DNA from: JAVBLV01 sp031553195
GTDB lineage: Bacteria > Bacteroidota > Bacteroidia > Bacteroidales > P3
Direction of reading: 5' to 3'
Assembly (NCBI GenBank): GCA_031553195.1
Contig: JAVBLV010000026.1
Location: 1 to 64,000, forward strand
Length of the DNA stretch: 64,000 nt
Shown here piece by piece: positions 25,012 through 35,629 of the stretch (the first letter of the stretch is position 1; each line of letters begins with the position of its first letter). Made by a program: the position numbers and the translations under genes. A model generated the notes under the pieces. It was not told the DNA's origin. It was given only the letters and a program-made list of their open reading frames with translations, and did not search any database.

Positions 25012-27786
25012 TTATTGTTTTATCAACTTTTTATGTTGAACTTTCCCATTTAGCATTGTTACCTTTAACAGATATACGCCTTGTGGATATGCATTCAAAT
25101 CCAGCATAATCTTTTTAGAAGATTCCTTTATTTCTTGCTTCAGAAGCAACTGTCCTGTCAAGTCAAGAACTGCAACTTCTTTAATAAGACCATTTGAGTG
25201 ATTTTCAACGTAAACTATATTAACAAAAGGATTGGGATAAATACGAAACATTTCGGAAGGCCTTTCTGCAGTATTAATACTACTTGTAGGAGTCTGTTTA
25301 ACAACAAGCGTTGTTGATTCAGAACCGGCTCTTATTTCTAGCGTTCTCGACCTCATATTTTGCGTTGTATTATTGCTTTTGGCGGTAACACGTACGGTTG
25401 CTTCCCCGATACCCTCTGAGGGTTCAACTTTAGCCCAAGAAGGAATTTCATAGATACTCCACTCTGCAGAAGAAGAAACTACGACATCAGCATAAGTTCC
25501 CGAGTCGCCGATAGTAACTTCCGACGGATTTACAACTACATAAACCGGTTGTTTTGCTTGCGATACCGTTATTTGATTGGTAATAATTTTTCCTGTATCG
25601 GAAACGATAAGTATTGCCGAACGATCAAATCCTACCATATTTGGAGTAGCCGTTATTGATAAAGTATAAGCTCCTGATTGTCCAGAGGAAGGCGTAACGC
25701 TAAGCCATGCAGGAATAGCTTGTCCATTAAGTCCCTTTACATCCCATACCACATTTGAATTTGTAATTTTAACATCCGTATTAACACCCCCTGCAGGATT
25801 AACTGAGATTTTATTTGTATTTAATCGTAAAACCGGAAGGCCTTTCTTCTGTGTAATGATAATCTGAATTGAAGCGCTTCCTGCCGTAACATAAATAGTA
25901 TCCATACGAGCCTGTAACGTTGTGTTTTCAGTCAGGGCAACTACATTTATTATTTGGTTTCCTGTTCCGGAAGAAGGAGTTATATTAAGCCCTGGACTCA
26001 TATTGGAAACTATATTCCAACTCATGTTGGAAATAACATTGAAAGATCCCTGAGCTGATTTACAAAAATCTATTGTTAACGAAGTTTTATCGGTAGCTAA
26101 TTGATCTGCCGGAATAGCCGGGACCGATATATTTATCAAATTTTCTTTTAGTATCGAATCTTTTTGATTATTTGCATTTGTAACCACCAACTTTACTGAA
26201 TAAATTCCCGGCGTATTATATATAATTGTCGGATTTTCTAGTGTAGACGTGCTTGGCGTCCCTCCGGGGAAATCCCATTTATATGAACTAATTGCAACAG
26301 GAACCGGGGCTGTAGCATTTGTAAATACAACGCTTGTTCCAGCCTCTCCTGTTGTTGGAGTAGCAGAAAAAGACGGATTCGGAACCGTTGCGGCAACTCG
26401 CTGCATAGCGGCATAAGCATCAATAATTCCCGAATTAGGAGCAATAGGATTAGAACCGGCAGCCAACGGCTGGGCTGTAGCTTGCAGTATAGATTTTACG
26501 CTATCCGGACTTAAATTCGGATTTTTGGAAAGCATTAACCCACAAAGGCCGGCAGCCAAAGGACATGACATCGAAGTTCCTTGCATAAAATCATAGTATT
26601 GGCCTGCAAACTCAGGTAGCGTTCTTAGTTGAACGTTGGGCGAGAAAGTAGAACTAAACATTGCCCTTGTCGGAGATTCTCCTATCCCGCCTGAAACATC
26701 ATATCCCCCTGGGGCGGCTATATCTATCCATGTACCATACTCTGAAAATGACGATAACCGACCGTCGCTATTGACTGATGCAACTGCTATAACACTCGGG
26801 TAAGCTGCCGGATATTTGACCGGATTTCCTTTTAATGCATCATTCCCTGCAGAAGCCAGTAGAACAACCCCTGAATCGTAACATTCTTTATATAAATCCC
26901 GTTCAACAAATGACTCCCCTGTACTCCCATAAGACATGCTAATTACTTTTGCGCCATTCCTAAGCGCCCAATCCACTCCTCTAAGTATAGCTTGCCCCCA
27001 TAACGATGTATCTCCTTCCCTAGTACAACGAACCGCCATTAAGGTTACGCCGCCACCCATGGAAGCAATGCCGGATGCATTATTGGTTACCGCGCCCACT
27101 AAGCCTGCGCAGTGAGTACCATGAGACCATTCATATGCAGGACAGCTGCTTACATCCGTACATACTTCATTTTGATTTACGCTTAAAGGAGGGGCTGAAT
27201 TTCCTACCGTTGCAGGACTGGTTACTGCATTACATTGTAAATTCGAAGGAATTTGCAAATCGGGATGTTGCCCCCAAACAGCATTATCAACAACAGCAAC
27301 TTTAATTGTCGAAGAACCCCTTGCTATATCCCATGCAGATTCGGCATGAATCATGTCCAAATACCATTTCAGGTTCCTATTTTGAATCGTCCCATAATAA
27401 GGATCATTGGGAACCCAATGCATTTGATAAATAGGCTGTTTACCTATATTTTCAACAATCTCTACCTCTGACAAATTCCCTATCAACTGATCAACGTTTT
27501 GAATACTGTCAAACTTAACGAATATATACCTCTTCAAATTCGGATTATTCGAAAGAAATAACGGACACGAAAGTCCAGTTATTCCGAATTTATCTTTCAA
27601 TTTTTCAATAAAAGGAAACTCTGAAATAAAAATCGTTTCATCCTTCTCAACATTAAAATTAATAGGTTCCGTCGTTTTTACTTTAAAATAAATCAACCCA
27701 TCAACATAATCAGGATAGACCTTTTGTGCATTTAAGTAAAAATTAAAAGCACAAAAAACAATAAGAGAAATTAAGAATCGTTTCAT
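25012..27786 (-). CDS. T9SS-secreted subtilisin-like serine protease with PKD and BACON-type domains
   Basis: A 924-aa exported protease. A Sec signal peptide (about 1-20) and a propeptide-like region are followed by the S8 domain with an intact triad: Asp167 (VAVVDNAVWGQHPDL), His222 (SHGTHCAGLVG) and Ser405 (GTSMSCPLAAG), plus the oxyanion Asn314 (ASAGND). A PKD domain follows (about 485-555), then three BACON-like Ig repeats (about 565-830, marked by VTPSSGQSG and VEPSEGIGEA). The C-terminus is a type A T9SS sorting domain (FRIYPNPFVN... HKKLIKQ), so it should be exported by the type IX system and possibly anchored to the surface. It lies next to another T9SS cargo gene on the same strand. 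Confidence 0.93.
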   Translation of the reverse strand: MKRFLISLIVFCAFNFYLNAQKVYPDYVDGLIYFKVKTTEPINFNVEKDETIFISEFPFIEKLKDKFGITGLSCPLFLSNNPNLKRYIFVKFDSIQNVDQLIGNLSEVEIVENIGKQPIYQMHWVPNDPYYGTIQNRNLKWYLDMIHAESAWDIARGSSTIKVAVVDNAVWGQHPDLQIPSNLQCNAVTSPATVGNSAPPLSVNQNEVCTDVSSCPAYEWSHGTHCAGLVGAVTNNASGIASMGGGVTLMAVRCTREGDTSLWGQAILRGVDWALRNGAKVISMSYGSTGESFVERDLYKECYDSGVVLLASAGNDALKGNPVKYPAAYPSVIAVASVNSDGRLSSFSEYGTWIDIAAPGGYDVSGGIGESPTRAMFSSTFSPNVQLRTLPEFAGQYYDFMQGTSMSCPLAAGLCGLMLSKNPNLSPDSVKSILQATAQPLAAGSNPIAPNSGIIDAYAAMQRVAATVPNPSFSATPTTGEAGTSVVFTNATAPVPVAISSYKWDFPGGTPSTSTLENPTIIYNTPGIYSVKLVVTNANNQKDSILKENLINISVPAIPADQLATDKTSLTIDFCKSAQGSFNVISNMSWNIVSNMSPGLNITPSSGTGNQIINVVALTENTTLQARMDTIYVTAGSASIQIIITQKKGLPVLRLNTNKISVNPAGGVNTDVKITNSNVVWDVKGLNGQAIPAWLSVTPSSGQSGAYTLSITATPNMVGFDRSAILIVSDTGKIITNQITVSQAKQPVYVVVNPSEVTIGDSGTYADVVVSSSAEWSIYEIPSWAKVEPSEGIGEATVRVTAKSNNTTQNMRSRTLEIRAGSESTTLVVKQTPTSSINTAERPSEMFRIYPNPFVNIVYVENHSNGLIKEVAVLDLTGQLLLKQEIKESSKKIMLDLNAYPQGVYLLKVTMLNGKVQHKKLIKQ

Positions 27787-27880
27787 ATATTTATTTTTTA
27801 GTTTTCAATGAAAAACGCTAAAATTGATCATCATATAAACTCTCAACTTAAAATGTTACATAGCTTCATTCCCAGAAAAT

Positions 27881-27913
27881 AAAAGGGATGCTATATAAAC
27901 ACCCCTTTAATTA
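27881..27913 (-). terminator. Weak terminator-like hairpin
   Basis: Short inverted repeat aaaggg / cccttt with a T-rich tail on the minus strand, 20-50 bases after the stop codon of the beta-propeller protein gene. The stem is short, so confidence is low. Confidence 0.35.
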
Positions 27914-27931
27914 CTTTGTTTGAATTATTTC

Positions 27932-30900
27932 TTATCGAAGAATCATTTTAGATGTCATCACCTCGTTTCCTGTAATAATTTGTACAACGGAAACTCCCTT
28001 CGGCATATTGCTGCAATTTATGTTATGAATATATTTCCCTTTGGCTTTAATACCTAAATCCTTTTGGTATAGCAATTTCCCATCTAGACCAACTACTTTT
28101 ACAAAAACTTTATTTTGTTTCGTTAATTCATACTCAATATTTACTTGATCTGTAGCGGGATTCGGATATATCTTCAACGAATTTTGAATAGACGCTTCTT
28201 TTGGCAACTTCATTCCTATAGCGGGTTTTGGAGCATTAATAAATTGCTCGTCGTCACAGTAATAGATCCCTTTTCCATGAGTAGCGATATAAATAGCGCC
28301 AGACAATGATGTTCCTGCCCATGAATACTGTTCGGTAACTCCGCCTGTATTTGTATAGCCCAAATTAGCGGCGGCAATATTCTTCGTTTGTTGAATAATC
28401 ATATAAACGGGAGCTGTTAATCCATCCACAGAAACCCATGTCGGATTTGCATCTAAGAAATTAGTCGTCTGATACATCCCATCATCTGTTCCTATAAATA
28501 CCCGATTACTATCATGCATTTCAATAAGACTCGCATAAACAGGCATTTTCCTTAAAAGGTCACCCGTTTTAGGTTTGAACGATGCTTGGACTTCTTCTAT
28601 ATCTGAACTTAACGCTTTTTGTGAATAAAGCACATTTGCCTCTTCATTACTAATATTTTCGCAGGTAAGAAGCATATTATTTTGATTTTGTTGGTCCAAA
28701 GAAATAGAAGAAATTGGTCTTGAAGAAGTAAATATATGTTTTATATCCAATATTTCAGGATTATTTTCCATATAATTTAACAAATTAGACACCCTATATA
28801 ACTTACTTTTTTGCGTAGCAAACTCATCAACAGTATAAAACAGAGTATTCCCATCGTTTGTAATCGCTATACAATGAATCCTTTCGGCGCTTGGATTATA
28901 ATAAGAAGAAGATATTATCCCATTATCCCAACCCAACATTTGACTCTGTTCGCTTAAATCAGAAGTCATAGTAAAATCCGTTGGTCTATTAGTCATATAA
29001 ATATTATCATAAAATTCAACAAATAAACGGTTTTGTATAGGATTTTTCACGTTAAATGAAGTCGTATCGATAGGAAAACCATCCGGCTGACCATTTATAG
29101 TTAAATAAAAATCATTTGGAAAAGTATACATAAACGGATAATCGAAATGAGAGCCGCTTCTGACGAAGACCTTATATCCTGCTTTTATTGTGTCTCCCCT
29201 TTTAAGAGTATATCCAATAGTATCTCCTCCTCCATATTTTTCATAAACAATCATCCCCGCAGATATTCTACATATAACAGAATCTTTTATAGAACTATCA
29301 GTAGTTGTTTCCCACAATACAGATGAGACCACCTCTTTAGACGAGGAAGAAAAACGACTTGGATAATAAGAACCTCCGCCAAAATTCCAAGCTTGGCTAT
29401 TATTAAAATTATAATAATCGCCATACATTCTCGCAAGGACAGTGAATGGTTCTGTCGTAAAGAATGCTTTCCTTACGCTAGGAACTACACGTTGAAACAT
29501 AGATGCTTGAACATTCCCTCCTGAAATAATTCCATTGTATAATGGATAGGAACTTAGTGTTGCTGAAGGATATACAACCACGTCTGCCGTCGAGTTTTCC
29601 GAAGGACGGGATATATATAAATTAGCATTCCCTTGCGATCCTGCCATAAGAGAACCGTCATTAGCTACTGCTACCGAGAAAAATTGCGTAATATTTAATC
29701 CTTTATTTCTTAGCTGGAATCCCTTTGATTCGCCATTGATCATTTTTCCATAAAAAGCGATTCCCCCATCATTAGCTACATAAAAAGAATCCATTGTTCC
29801 TGTGGGAAAAGGCGTTATTACATGAATATTTTCATGAAGGTAAGTTGGCTCTTTATAGATATCAGCCGGAACCAAAGATGCAGCGTTATATGGATTTAGC
29901 GGGGTTGAAGGAGTTGAAAGCCTATCCCAATAGTAATATCCGCCATCTAAATTTACATCCGTTCCACGTTGCAGAAGATAGCCGCCACAAATGATGCTTC
30001 TCTTGTCGCTGGGGTCAACAATAATGGTATTACTATAATTCCCATCTTCAAAAAGATAAAAACTACTAGAAGTCAATTTTCTCCAAGTAGTTTGATTTCC
30101 CTCTTTGCTTCCTTGTTTTTCGCTCAAAAACACACCGGCTAAACTTCCGTCTGAATAAGCTATGCTCGCATAAATAAATTGATCGTCTAATGGAGTAACC
30201 GCCAATTCTATGCGTCCAAATGGCGTAGTAAATTTTTCCCCTCTTATGCAAGTATCATCTTTGCTAAAAACTTCAACGGCTTGTGATAAATCGGAATTTG
30301 CGGTTCTTTTTACCACAAATCCTTTCGTTTCAGACGTCTTTTGAGTAAAATAAATCAAATTTCCCACCATCTTGATATCCTGGGAAATTCCATTTACGCT
30401 ATATTTTGTCCAATTTTGTCCTTTATTGCTGGAATACAAAATCCCTGTATTTGTTGCAGCATATAAGTACTTCGTATCCGAATTATAAGCCAATTCATTA
30501 ACATATGCCCAATCAAATGCCGGATTTAAAATATTATCTTCATCAGGAACAGTGGTAGACAAAGGAACAAAGTTAACTGCCTCTGAAGCTGAACTTGTTT
30601 TGAAAACCCCCATACCTAATTTCCCGGAGCCGACAAATGTTCCATTATTTTTAGTTACCATGCTATTTGTCGTATTCATAAATCCTTCCCCTGTTCCCAC
30701 ATAAATGGTTCCCTCATCATCCTGAACGATGCAACTAACCGTTGCATGAGAAACATCTCCTGGCAGAAGTTCCCATGAATTTCCTCCGTTTACAGATCTA
30801 TATAACCCTCCTGCAACCCCTCCTGCATATAAAGTTTTCCCTGTTGCATCCCTTTTATCGCACAATAACGCTCTCACACGTCCGCCTATGTTGATAGGCC

Positions 30901-31090
30901 CCGCTTGTTTAAGCGTTATTTCATCCTGCTTTGTATTGACTTTTGATTGTTTTGCCGTTCCTCGGGCATTCTCCTTTGATGCGCCTTCTAAGGAACTAAC
31001 TTGTAACGACGGCGTCGCAGAAACGCCAAAAGCGCCCATTAAAAACAATGTAAAGCCTAAAAATAGTCTCTTGGTAATTTTTGTCTTCAT
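27932..31090 (-). CDS. T9SS-secreted beta-propeller (sortilin/BNR-like) protein
   Basis: A 1052-aa exported protein. A Sec signal peptide (MKTKITKRLFLGFTLFLMGA) is followed by a region with BNR/VPS10-type propeller blades (TLYAGGVAGGLYRSVNGGNS, YVGTGEGF, LYAATNTGILYSSNKGQNW, VFIGTDDGMYQTTNF). The C-terminus is a type A T9SS sorting domain (SLKIYPNPATDQVNIEYEL, ending KMILR). No catalytic signature is evident; such proteins may be glycan-binding, proteolytic-accessory or surface-layer components. It lies 145 bp upstream of the S8 protease gene in the same direction, so joint expression is possible. Confidence 0.88.
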   Translation of the reverse strand: MKTKITKRLFLGFTLFLMGAFGVSATPSLQVSSLEGASKENARGTAKQSKVNTKQDEITLKQAGPINIGGRVRALLCDKRDATGKTLYAGGVAGGLYRSVNGGNSWELLPGDVSHATVSCIVQDDEGTIYVGTGEGFMNTTNSMVTKNNGTFVGSGKLGMGVFKTSSASEAVNFVPLSTTVPDEDNILNPAFDWAYVNELAYNSDTKYLYAATNTGILYSSNKGQNWTKYSVNGISQDIKMVGNLIYFTQKTSETKGFVVKRTANSDLSQAVEVFSKDDTCIRGEKFTTPFGRIELAVTPLDDQFIYASIAYSDGSLAGVFLSEKQGSKEGNQTTWRKLTSSSFYLFEDGNYSNTIIVDPSDKRSIICGGYLLQRGTDVNLDGGYYYWDRLSTPSTPLNPYNAASLVPADIYKEPTYLHENIHVITPFPTGTMDSFYVANDGGIAFYGKMINGESKGFQLRNKGLNITQFFSVAVANDGSLMAGSQGNANLYISRPSENSTADVVVYPSATLSSYPLYNGIISGGNVQASMFQRVVPSVRKAFFTTEPFTVLARMYGDYYNFNNSQAWNFGGGSYYPSRFSSSSKEVVSSVLWETTTDSSIKDSVICRISAGMIVYEKYGGGDTIGYTLKRGDTIKAGYKVFVRSGSHFDYPFMYTFPNDFYLTINGQPDGFPIDTTSFNVKNPIQNRLFVEFYDNIYMTNRPTDFTMTSDLSEQSQMLGWDNGIISSSYYNPSAERIHCIAITNDGNTLFYTVDEFATQKSKLYRVSNLLNYMENNPEILDIKHIFTSSRPISSISLDQQNQNNMLLTCENISNEEANVLYSQKALSSDIEEVQASFKPKTGDLLRKMPVYASLIEMHDSNRVFIGTDDGMYQTTNFLDANPTWVSVDGLTAPVYMIIQQTKNIAAANLGYTNTGGVTEQYSWAGTSLSGAIYIATHGKGIYYCDDEQFINAPKPAIGMKLPKEASIQNSLKIYPNPATDQVNIEYELTKQNKVFVKVVGLDGKLLYQKDLGIKAKGKYIHNINCSNMPKGVSVVQIITGNEVMTSKMILR

Positions 31091-31373
31091 ATAAAAGTAC
31101 TTTTATCTATTAATACGTTGTTATATTTTCAATTATAAACCTCTAACAGTTTGTGTATGTATTTATCCTAAAAAAATTATCAGCAAAGATATGAATAAAT
31201 TGTGGATTATTAGAGAAAATCCGTCTAATTTTCTTCTCAAAAAAATGAACTATTTCAATTATACGAAAAAAGAAACATTCCAGAAACTTACATCAAAGAG
31301 GGAACCCTGCCTGAAAAAACTTCTCAAACTCAATCCGGAATTGACTTTCCGCATTTACTAATTTAATAAATCG
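31091..31373. other. Divergent intergenic region
   Basis: Separates the minus-strand T9SS cargo gene from the plus-strand TonB receptor gene. AT-rich, with no gene. I looked for the conserved boxes of a cobalamin riboswitch ahead of the BtuB-like receptor and did not find them. Confidence 0.5.
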
Positions 31374-31381
31374 TACTTTTG
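31374..31381 (+). promoter_or_regulatory. -7 promoter box for the TonB receptor gene
   Basis: TACTTTTG matches TAnnTTTG and lies 50 bases before the ATG at 31431. The -33 element is not clear. Confidence 0.5.
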
Positions 31382-31430
31382 AAAAGTAATTTTATTACTA
31401 CATTGTAAGTCTAACTAATTTTATTACAAA

Positions 31431-33452
31431 ATGAAAAAACAAAAAACAGCTCAAAAAAAAAATGTATTTACACATTGGACCCGCAAATCTTACGCTATTT
31501 ATAATTCGTTAAAAAAGGTAGTCCATATTGGAGCTTTATCTGTTTCATGTTCTTTGGTTTCTATGCAAAACCAACCTTTATTGGCGCAATCTTTGCGAGA
31601 AGATTCGACAACCATAATGGTAAAGGAATTGAATGAAATTATTATTTCAGCAGAGAAACCGATTCCTTTTCAACAAATGATAAACATTGTTGCTATCATA
31701 AATAAAGAAGAAATTGAAAAAGCCGCCGTGGAGAATGTACAAGATTTGTTAAAATATATACAAGGCGTCGACTTAAGAACGCGTGGAAACGAAGGCGTCC
31801 AAGCAGATGTCAGCCTTAGGGGAGGAACCTTCGATCAAATCATTATCCTGCTTAACGGAATTAACTTCACAGATCCTCAAACGGGTCATTACTCGCTAAA
31901 CCTCCCTGTTCCTTTAAAATCTGTTGAACGCATCGAAATCCTACAAGGTCCATTCATTTGGAATTCAGGAGCATCCGGTTTCTGCGGAGCAATTAATATA
32001 ATTACTCAAAACCCTTCCAAAACAAGCACGCAATTAGATTTTTCCTATGGCGGATTCAATTACTTCCAAGCAAACATTAACAGTAGTTTAAAACTCAAAA
32101 AAGGATTCATCTCCCTTAGCGGAAATCATTCGCAAAGCGACGGATTTATCGATAATACGGATTTTAAAATCGATAACATTTATTTATCCGGCAGCTTTCC
32201 TACCAAGAAATACGGCAATTTTGATTTTCAACTAGGGTATCAACAAAAAGCTTATGGGGCCAATAGTTTTTACTCTGCAAAATATAAAGAACAATACGAC
32301 GAGACCAAAGTACTTATTTCATCTCTGAAATATGGCAAGCAGTGGAATCATTGGCAGGGATTAGTCGATATTTACTACCGGAAACACCATGATAGATTTG
32401 AACTGTTCCGGAATGAAGCGCCGGAATGGTATGCAGGCCATAACTATCATTTAACCGATGTTGCAGGAGGAAATCTTAAAGCGGCCTACGCATCTCCTAT
32501 CGGGTTAACTACTCTTGGTTTCAATCTTAGAAATGAACATATTTACAGCTCTAATTTAGGAGAGAAGATGCCCAAACCTAAAAAAGATATCTTTGATGAC
32601 GAGGGTATGTTTTATTATAAAAAAAACAGACTTTACAATAGTATTTTTCTGCAACACGAATTGGAACGAAAACGATACAAAACAAGTATTGGTATTATGA
32701 CAGGGGGAATTTCCAATTTCGGACAAAGATGGTATGGAGCAGGAAGTTTTACCCTTTTTTTGCAAAAAAATCTGGATTTGAAATGCTGGATCCAGAATAT
32801 TTACAGAATACCTACCTTCACAGATTTGTACTATAAAAGCGCTACTCAAATCGGTAATCCCAATCTTCATCCCGAAGAGGGTATTTCTACAGAAATCTCT
32901 TTACAATGGCATCCTGAGAAATGGCATATTAATGTTACTGGGTTTTATCGTTACGGATTTTGGATTATAGACTGGGTCAAAAAGAATAAAGAGGACGATA
33001 TCTGGTACAGCGAAAACATGTCAAATGTTTCATCTAAGGGGATAAACGTTTTTATGGAATATGCCTTTGATTTCTCCTTTCTAAAAAAAATACGTTTCAA
33101 TTATGATTATTTGACGGCAAATAGTTCCACAACTGCCTATTCTTCTTTGTATGCAACAGATTATCTAAGAAATCAGTTTAAAATTTTAATTGATCATTCT
33201 ATTTGGTCTTCCCTCTCCGCCTCATGGCTATTTTCTTTTCAAGACAGGGCAGGACGTTACTTTGATTATGATCAATCCAAGGAAGTATCCTATAAACCTT
33301 ATTTTTTGTGTGATCTAAAAATACTATGGAATAAACCCCATTACGATTTATTTTTTGAGGTCGACAACTTATTTGACACGTCTTATTTTGACATTGGGAA
33401 TATTCCTCAACCGGGCAGATGGTGCAAGATAGGTTTTTCAATTAAAATCTAA
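31431..33452 (+). CDS. BtuB-like TonB-dependent outer-membrane receptor
   Basis: A 673-aa outer-membrane receptor. It starts with the extended, basic signal region seen on Bacteroidota cobalamin-type receptors (FTHWTRKSYAIYNSLKKVVH followed by a hydrophobic core). The plug domain carries the TonB-box-proximal LNEIIISAEKP, VSLRGGTFDQIIILLNGI and SVERIEILQGP signatures, then a 22-strand barrel ending in an aromatic C-terminal strand. There is no adjacent SusD-like gene, so a small ligand such as a corrinoid or iron complex is more likely than a glycan. Ligand identity is inferred only. Confidence 0.88.
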   Translation: MKKQKTAQKKNVFTHWTRKSYAIYNSLKKVVHIGALSVSCSLVSMQNQPLLAQSLREDSTTIMVKELNEIIISAEKPIPFQQMINIVAIINKEEIEKAAVENVQDLLKYIQGVDLRTRGNEGVQADVSLRGGTFDQIIILLNGINFTDPQTGHYSLNLPVPLKSVERIEILQGPFIWNSGASGFCGAINIITQNPSKTSTQLDFSYGGFNYFQANINSSLKLKKGFISLSGNHSQSDGFIDNTDFKIDNIYLSGSFPTKKYGNFDFQLGYQQKAYGANSFYSAKYKEQYDETKVLISSLKYGKQWNHWQGLVDIYYRKHHDRFELFRNEAPEWYAGHNYHLTDVAGGNLKAAYASPIGLTTLGFNLRNEHIYSSNLGEKMPKPKKDIFDDEGMFYYKKNRLYNSIFLQHELERKRYKTSIGIMTGGISNFGQRWYGAGSFTLFLQKNLDLKCWIQNIYRIPTFTDLYYKSATQIGNPNLHPEEGISTEISLQWHPEKWHINVTGFYRYGFWIIDWVKKNKEDDIWYSENMSNVSSKGINVFMEYAFDFSFLKKIRFNYDYLTANSSTTAYSSLYATDYLRNQFKILIDHSIWSSLSASWLFSFQDRAGRYFDYDQSKEVSYKPYFLCDLKILWNKPHYDLFFEVDNLFDTSYFDIGNIPQPGRWCKIGFSIKI

Positions 33453-33492
33453 CTTTGATATTCTGGTTTTCATTAACCTGACATATTAAAAC

Positions 33493-33538
33493 AGCAAAAG
33501 AGGCCATTTTAAAAAATCGTAAATGGCCTCTTTTTGCT
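33493..33538. terminator. Bidirectional terminator
   Basis: A ~17-bp stem, agcaaaagaggccattt and its complement, with an 11-base loop gives a T-run on both strands. It sits between the convergent TonB receptor gene and pruA and should end both transcripts. Confidence 0.88.
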
Positions 33539-33561
33539 TTACTTTATGACGCGCTCATAAA

Positions 33562-35199
33562 TTATTTAGTATCCGGTTCCAAAAATGGATACGTAAAATC
33601 TGTCGGAGGCGTCAAAGTTTCTTTTATTGTACGAGGGCTCACCCAACGCAATAAATTCAAAGAACTACCTGCCTTATCATTGGTTCCCGAAGCGCGGGCG
33701 CCGCCGAAGGGTTGCTGTCCGACAACAGCTCCCGTCGGTTTATCGTTATAATACATATTTCCTGCGGCATATCTTAATACGCCGGAAGCATGCGCCAAAA
33801 CAGCGCGGTCGAGAGCAAAGATAGATCCCGTCAATGCATAAGGAGAAGTCTCATTACAAAGTTGTAGCGTTTTTTCAAAGTCGGCGTCTTCGTAAACGAA
33901 AATCGTCATAATAGGTCCGAATATCTCTTCTTCCATACTTTTGAAATGCGGATCTTTGGCTAAAATCACCGTCGGCTCTACAAAATAACCCACGCTTTTA
34001 TCGCCTTTTCCTCCAAAAACGATTTCCGCATCGGGCGATTGTTTGGCAGCCTCGATATACGACATGCAATTGTCAAATGAAGCTTCGTCGATAACCGCAT
34101 TCACAAAATTGCCAAAATCGCGGACATCTCCCATTTTTATACGAGACAACATCTCTCCTACTCTCTGTTTAACATCTCCCCATAAACTCTTTGGAATATA
34201 AGCCCTGGAAGCGGCGGAACATTTTTGCCCCTGGTATTCAAACGAACCCCTTACAATAGCAGTAGCCACTTCGTCTGCGCGAGCCGAATTATGAACAAAA
34301 ATAAAATCTTTACCTCCGGTTTCGCCTACAATTTTAGGATATGATTTGTAGCCCTCCATGTTGTTGGCTATCGTTTTCCAAAAACTATTGAAAACGCCGG
34401 TAGAACCGGTAAAATGCACGCCGGCCAAATTGGGATCAACTAATGCCGTGTTACCTATCACGGAACCGGGGCCAGGAAGGAAATTCAATACTCCAGCCGG
34501 CAAACCTGCTTCCATGAAAATTTTCATCAAATAGTAATTTGAGAACAAAGAAGTAGTGGATGGTTTCCAGATAACCGTATTTCCCATCAGAATAGGCGAC
34601 ATGCCTAAGTTAGAAGCAATAGCCGTAAAATTAAACGGCGTAACCGCCAATACAAATCCCTCTAAAGGCCTGTATTCTGATTTATTGATAAGCCCGTTTT
34701 CAGAAATAGGCTGATCTTGGTATATTTTAGTAATATAATGAGCATTGAATTTCAAGAAATCAACCGCTTCGCAAGCAGAGTCGATTTCAGCTTGGAAGGC
34801 GTTTTTGCTTTGTCCTAACATCGTTGCCGCATTCAGGATATAGCGATATTTTCCTTCAATCAAATTAGCAATTTTTAATGTAATTGCCACTCTGTCTGTC
34901 CAACAAGTTTCCGACCATTGTTTGTGAGCTGCCATAGCGGCTTCTATGGCCATTTTTACTTCTTTTTCCCCAGCTTTGTGGTAGGTAGCCAAAACATGTT
35001 TATGATCATGAGGCATAACTACCTTTCCGGTATTTCCCGTACGAACTTCTTTTCCTCCAATAATAAGAGGAATATCAATCACTTCGGATTGAAGTTTTTC
35101 CAAAGCTTCTTTTAAAAGCTTACGTTCTTCGCTACCCGGTTTATACGATTTAACCGGCAAATTCGAAGGCATGGCATAGTGCATAATGGCGTTGTTCAT
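33562..35199 (-). CDS. pruA: L-glutamate gamma-semialdehyde (P5C) dehydrogenase
   Basis: NAD-dependent aldehyde dehydrogenase of 545 aa, the last step of proline catabolism to glutamate. Active-site Cys lies in YQGQKCSAASRAYIP and the general-base Glu in VGETGGKDFIFVH; the NAD-binding HFTGSTGVF and the FGPIMTIFVY block are also present. The sequence belongs to the stand-alone PruA class (no proline dehydrogenase domain). No putA/proline dehydrogenase is adjacent. Transcription is monocistronic from a promoter near 35378 and ends at a shared terminator. Confidence 0.95.
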   Translation of the reverse strand: MNNAIMHYAMPSNLPVKSYKPGSEERKLLKEALEKLQSEVIDIPLIIGGKEVRTGNTGKVVMPHDHKHVLATYHKAGEKEVKMAIEAAMAAHKQWSETCWTDRVAITLKIANLIEGKYRYILNAATMLGQSKNAFQAEIDSACEAVDFLKFNAHYITKIYQDQPISENGLINKSEYRPLEGFVLAVTPFNFTAIASNLGMSPILMGNTVIWKPSTTSLFSNYYLMKIFMEAGLPAGVLNFLPGPGSVIGNTALVDPNLAGVHFTGSTGVFNSFWKTIANNMEGYKSYPKIVGETGGKDFIFVHNSARADEVATAIVRGSFEYQGQKCSAASRAYIPKSLWGDVKQRVGEMLSRIKMGDVRDFGNFVNAVIDEASFDNCMSYIEAAKQSPDAEIVFGGKGDKSVGYFVEPTVILAKDPHFKSMEEEIFGPIMTIFVYEDADFEKTLQLCNETSPYALTGSIFALDRAVLAHASGVLRYAAGNMYYNDKPTGAVVGQQPFGGARASGTNDKAGSSLNLLRWVSPRTIKETLTPPTDFTYPFLEPDTK

Positions 35200-35629
35200 G
35201 TCTTTTTTATCTTTTAATGTTTATAAAAAATAGCCTCCCGAAAGTCTTTCCATTCTTTGCCATTAAGCTCAGATCTTCAAACTCTCAGGAAAAGCATTAT
35301 TATTAATTCTATTGTTTTAACATAAAACGAAATGCAAACTTATTCAAGTTCCATTTTAATTTATGTTGTATGGGAGGCAAAGATAGAAATATTTTCGATA
35401 TAAAATGACTTCGTCTCAACGGTGTCAAATATATAATTTCCCATTCACTTTAGATTACTTCATTTTAAGAAACTTTACAAAATCAGGGATGCCTATTAAC
35501 TGTAAATTTGTTTTAATCATACAATAGTTTTTTAATAGCTCGTCTAAAGAAATATTTTAGGTAACTACATACGACATTACTGTAAATAATCCTGTTCTTT
35601 AAAATATTCTCTATAACGTAGTTATTATG
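35200..35629. other. Divergent spacer between pruA and a small zinc-ribbon gene
   Basis: Contains the pruA promoter (-7 box at 35378-35385) and the promoter of the small gene (35630-35637). The remainder is AT-rich with no supported gene or repeat. Confidence 0.5.
35378..35385 (-). promoter_or_regulatory. -7 promoter box for pruA
   Basis: Reads TATCTTTG on the minus strand, matching TAnnTTTG. The leader to the pruA ATG would be about 170 nt. Confidence 0.55.

Noticed and set aside
31091..31430. Cobalamin riboswitch ahead of the BtuB-like receptor
   Set aside because: The conserved B12-box and core motifs were looked for and not found.
33562..35199. Bifunctional PutA
   Set aside because: The protein contains only the aldehyde dehydrogenase part; no proline dehydrogenase domain is present or adjacent.
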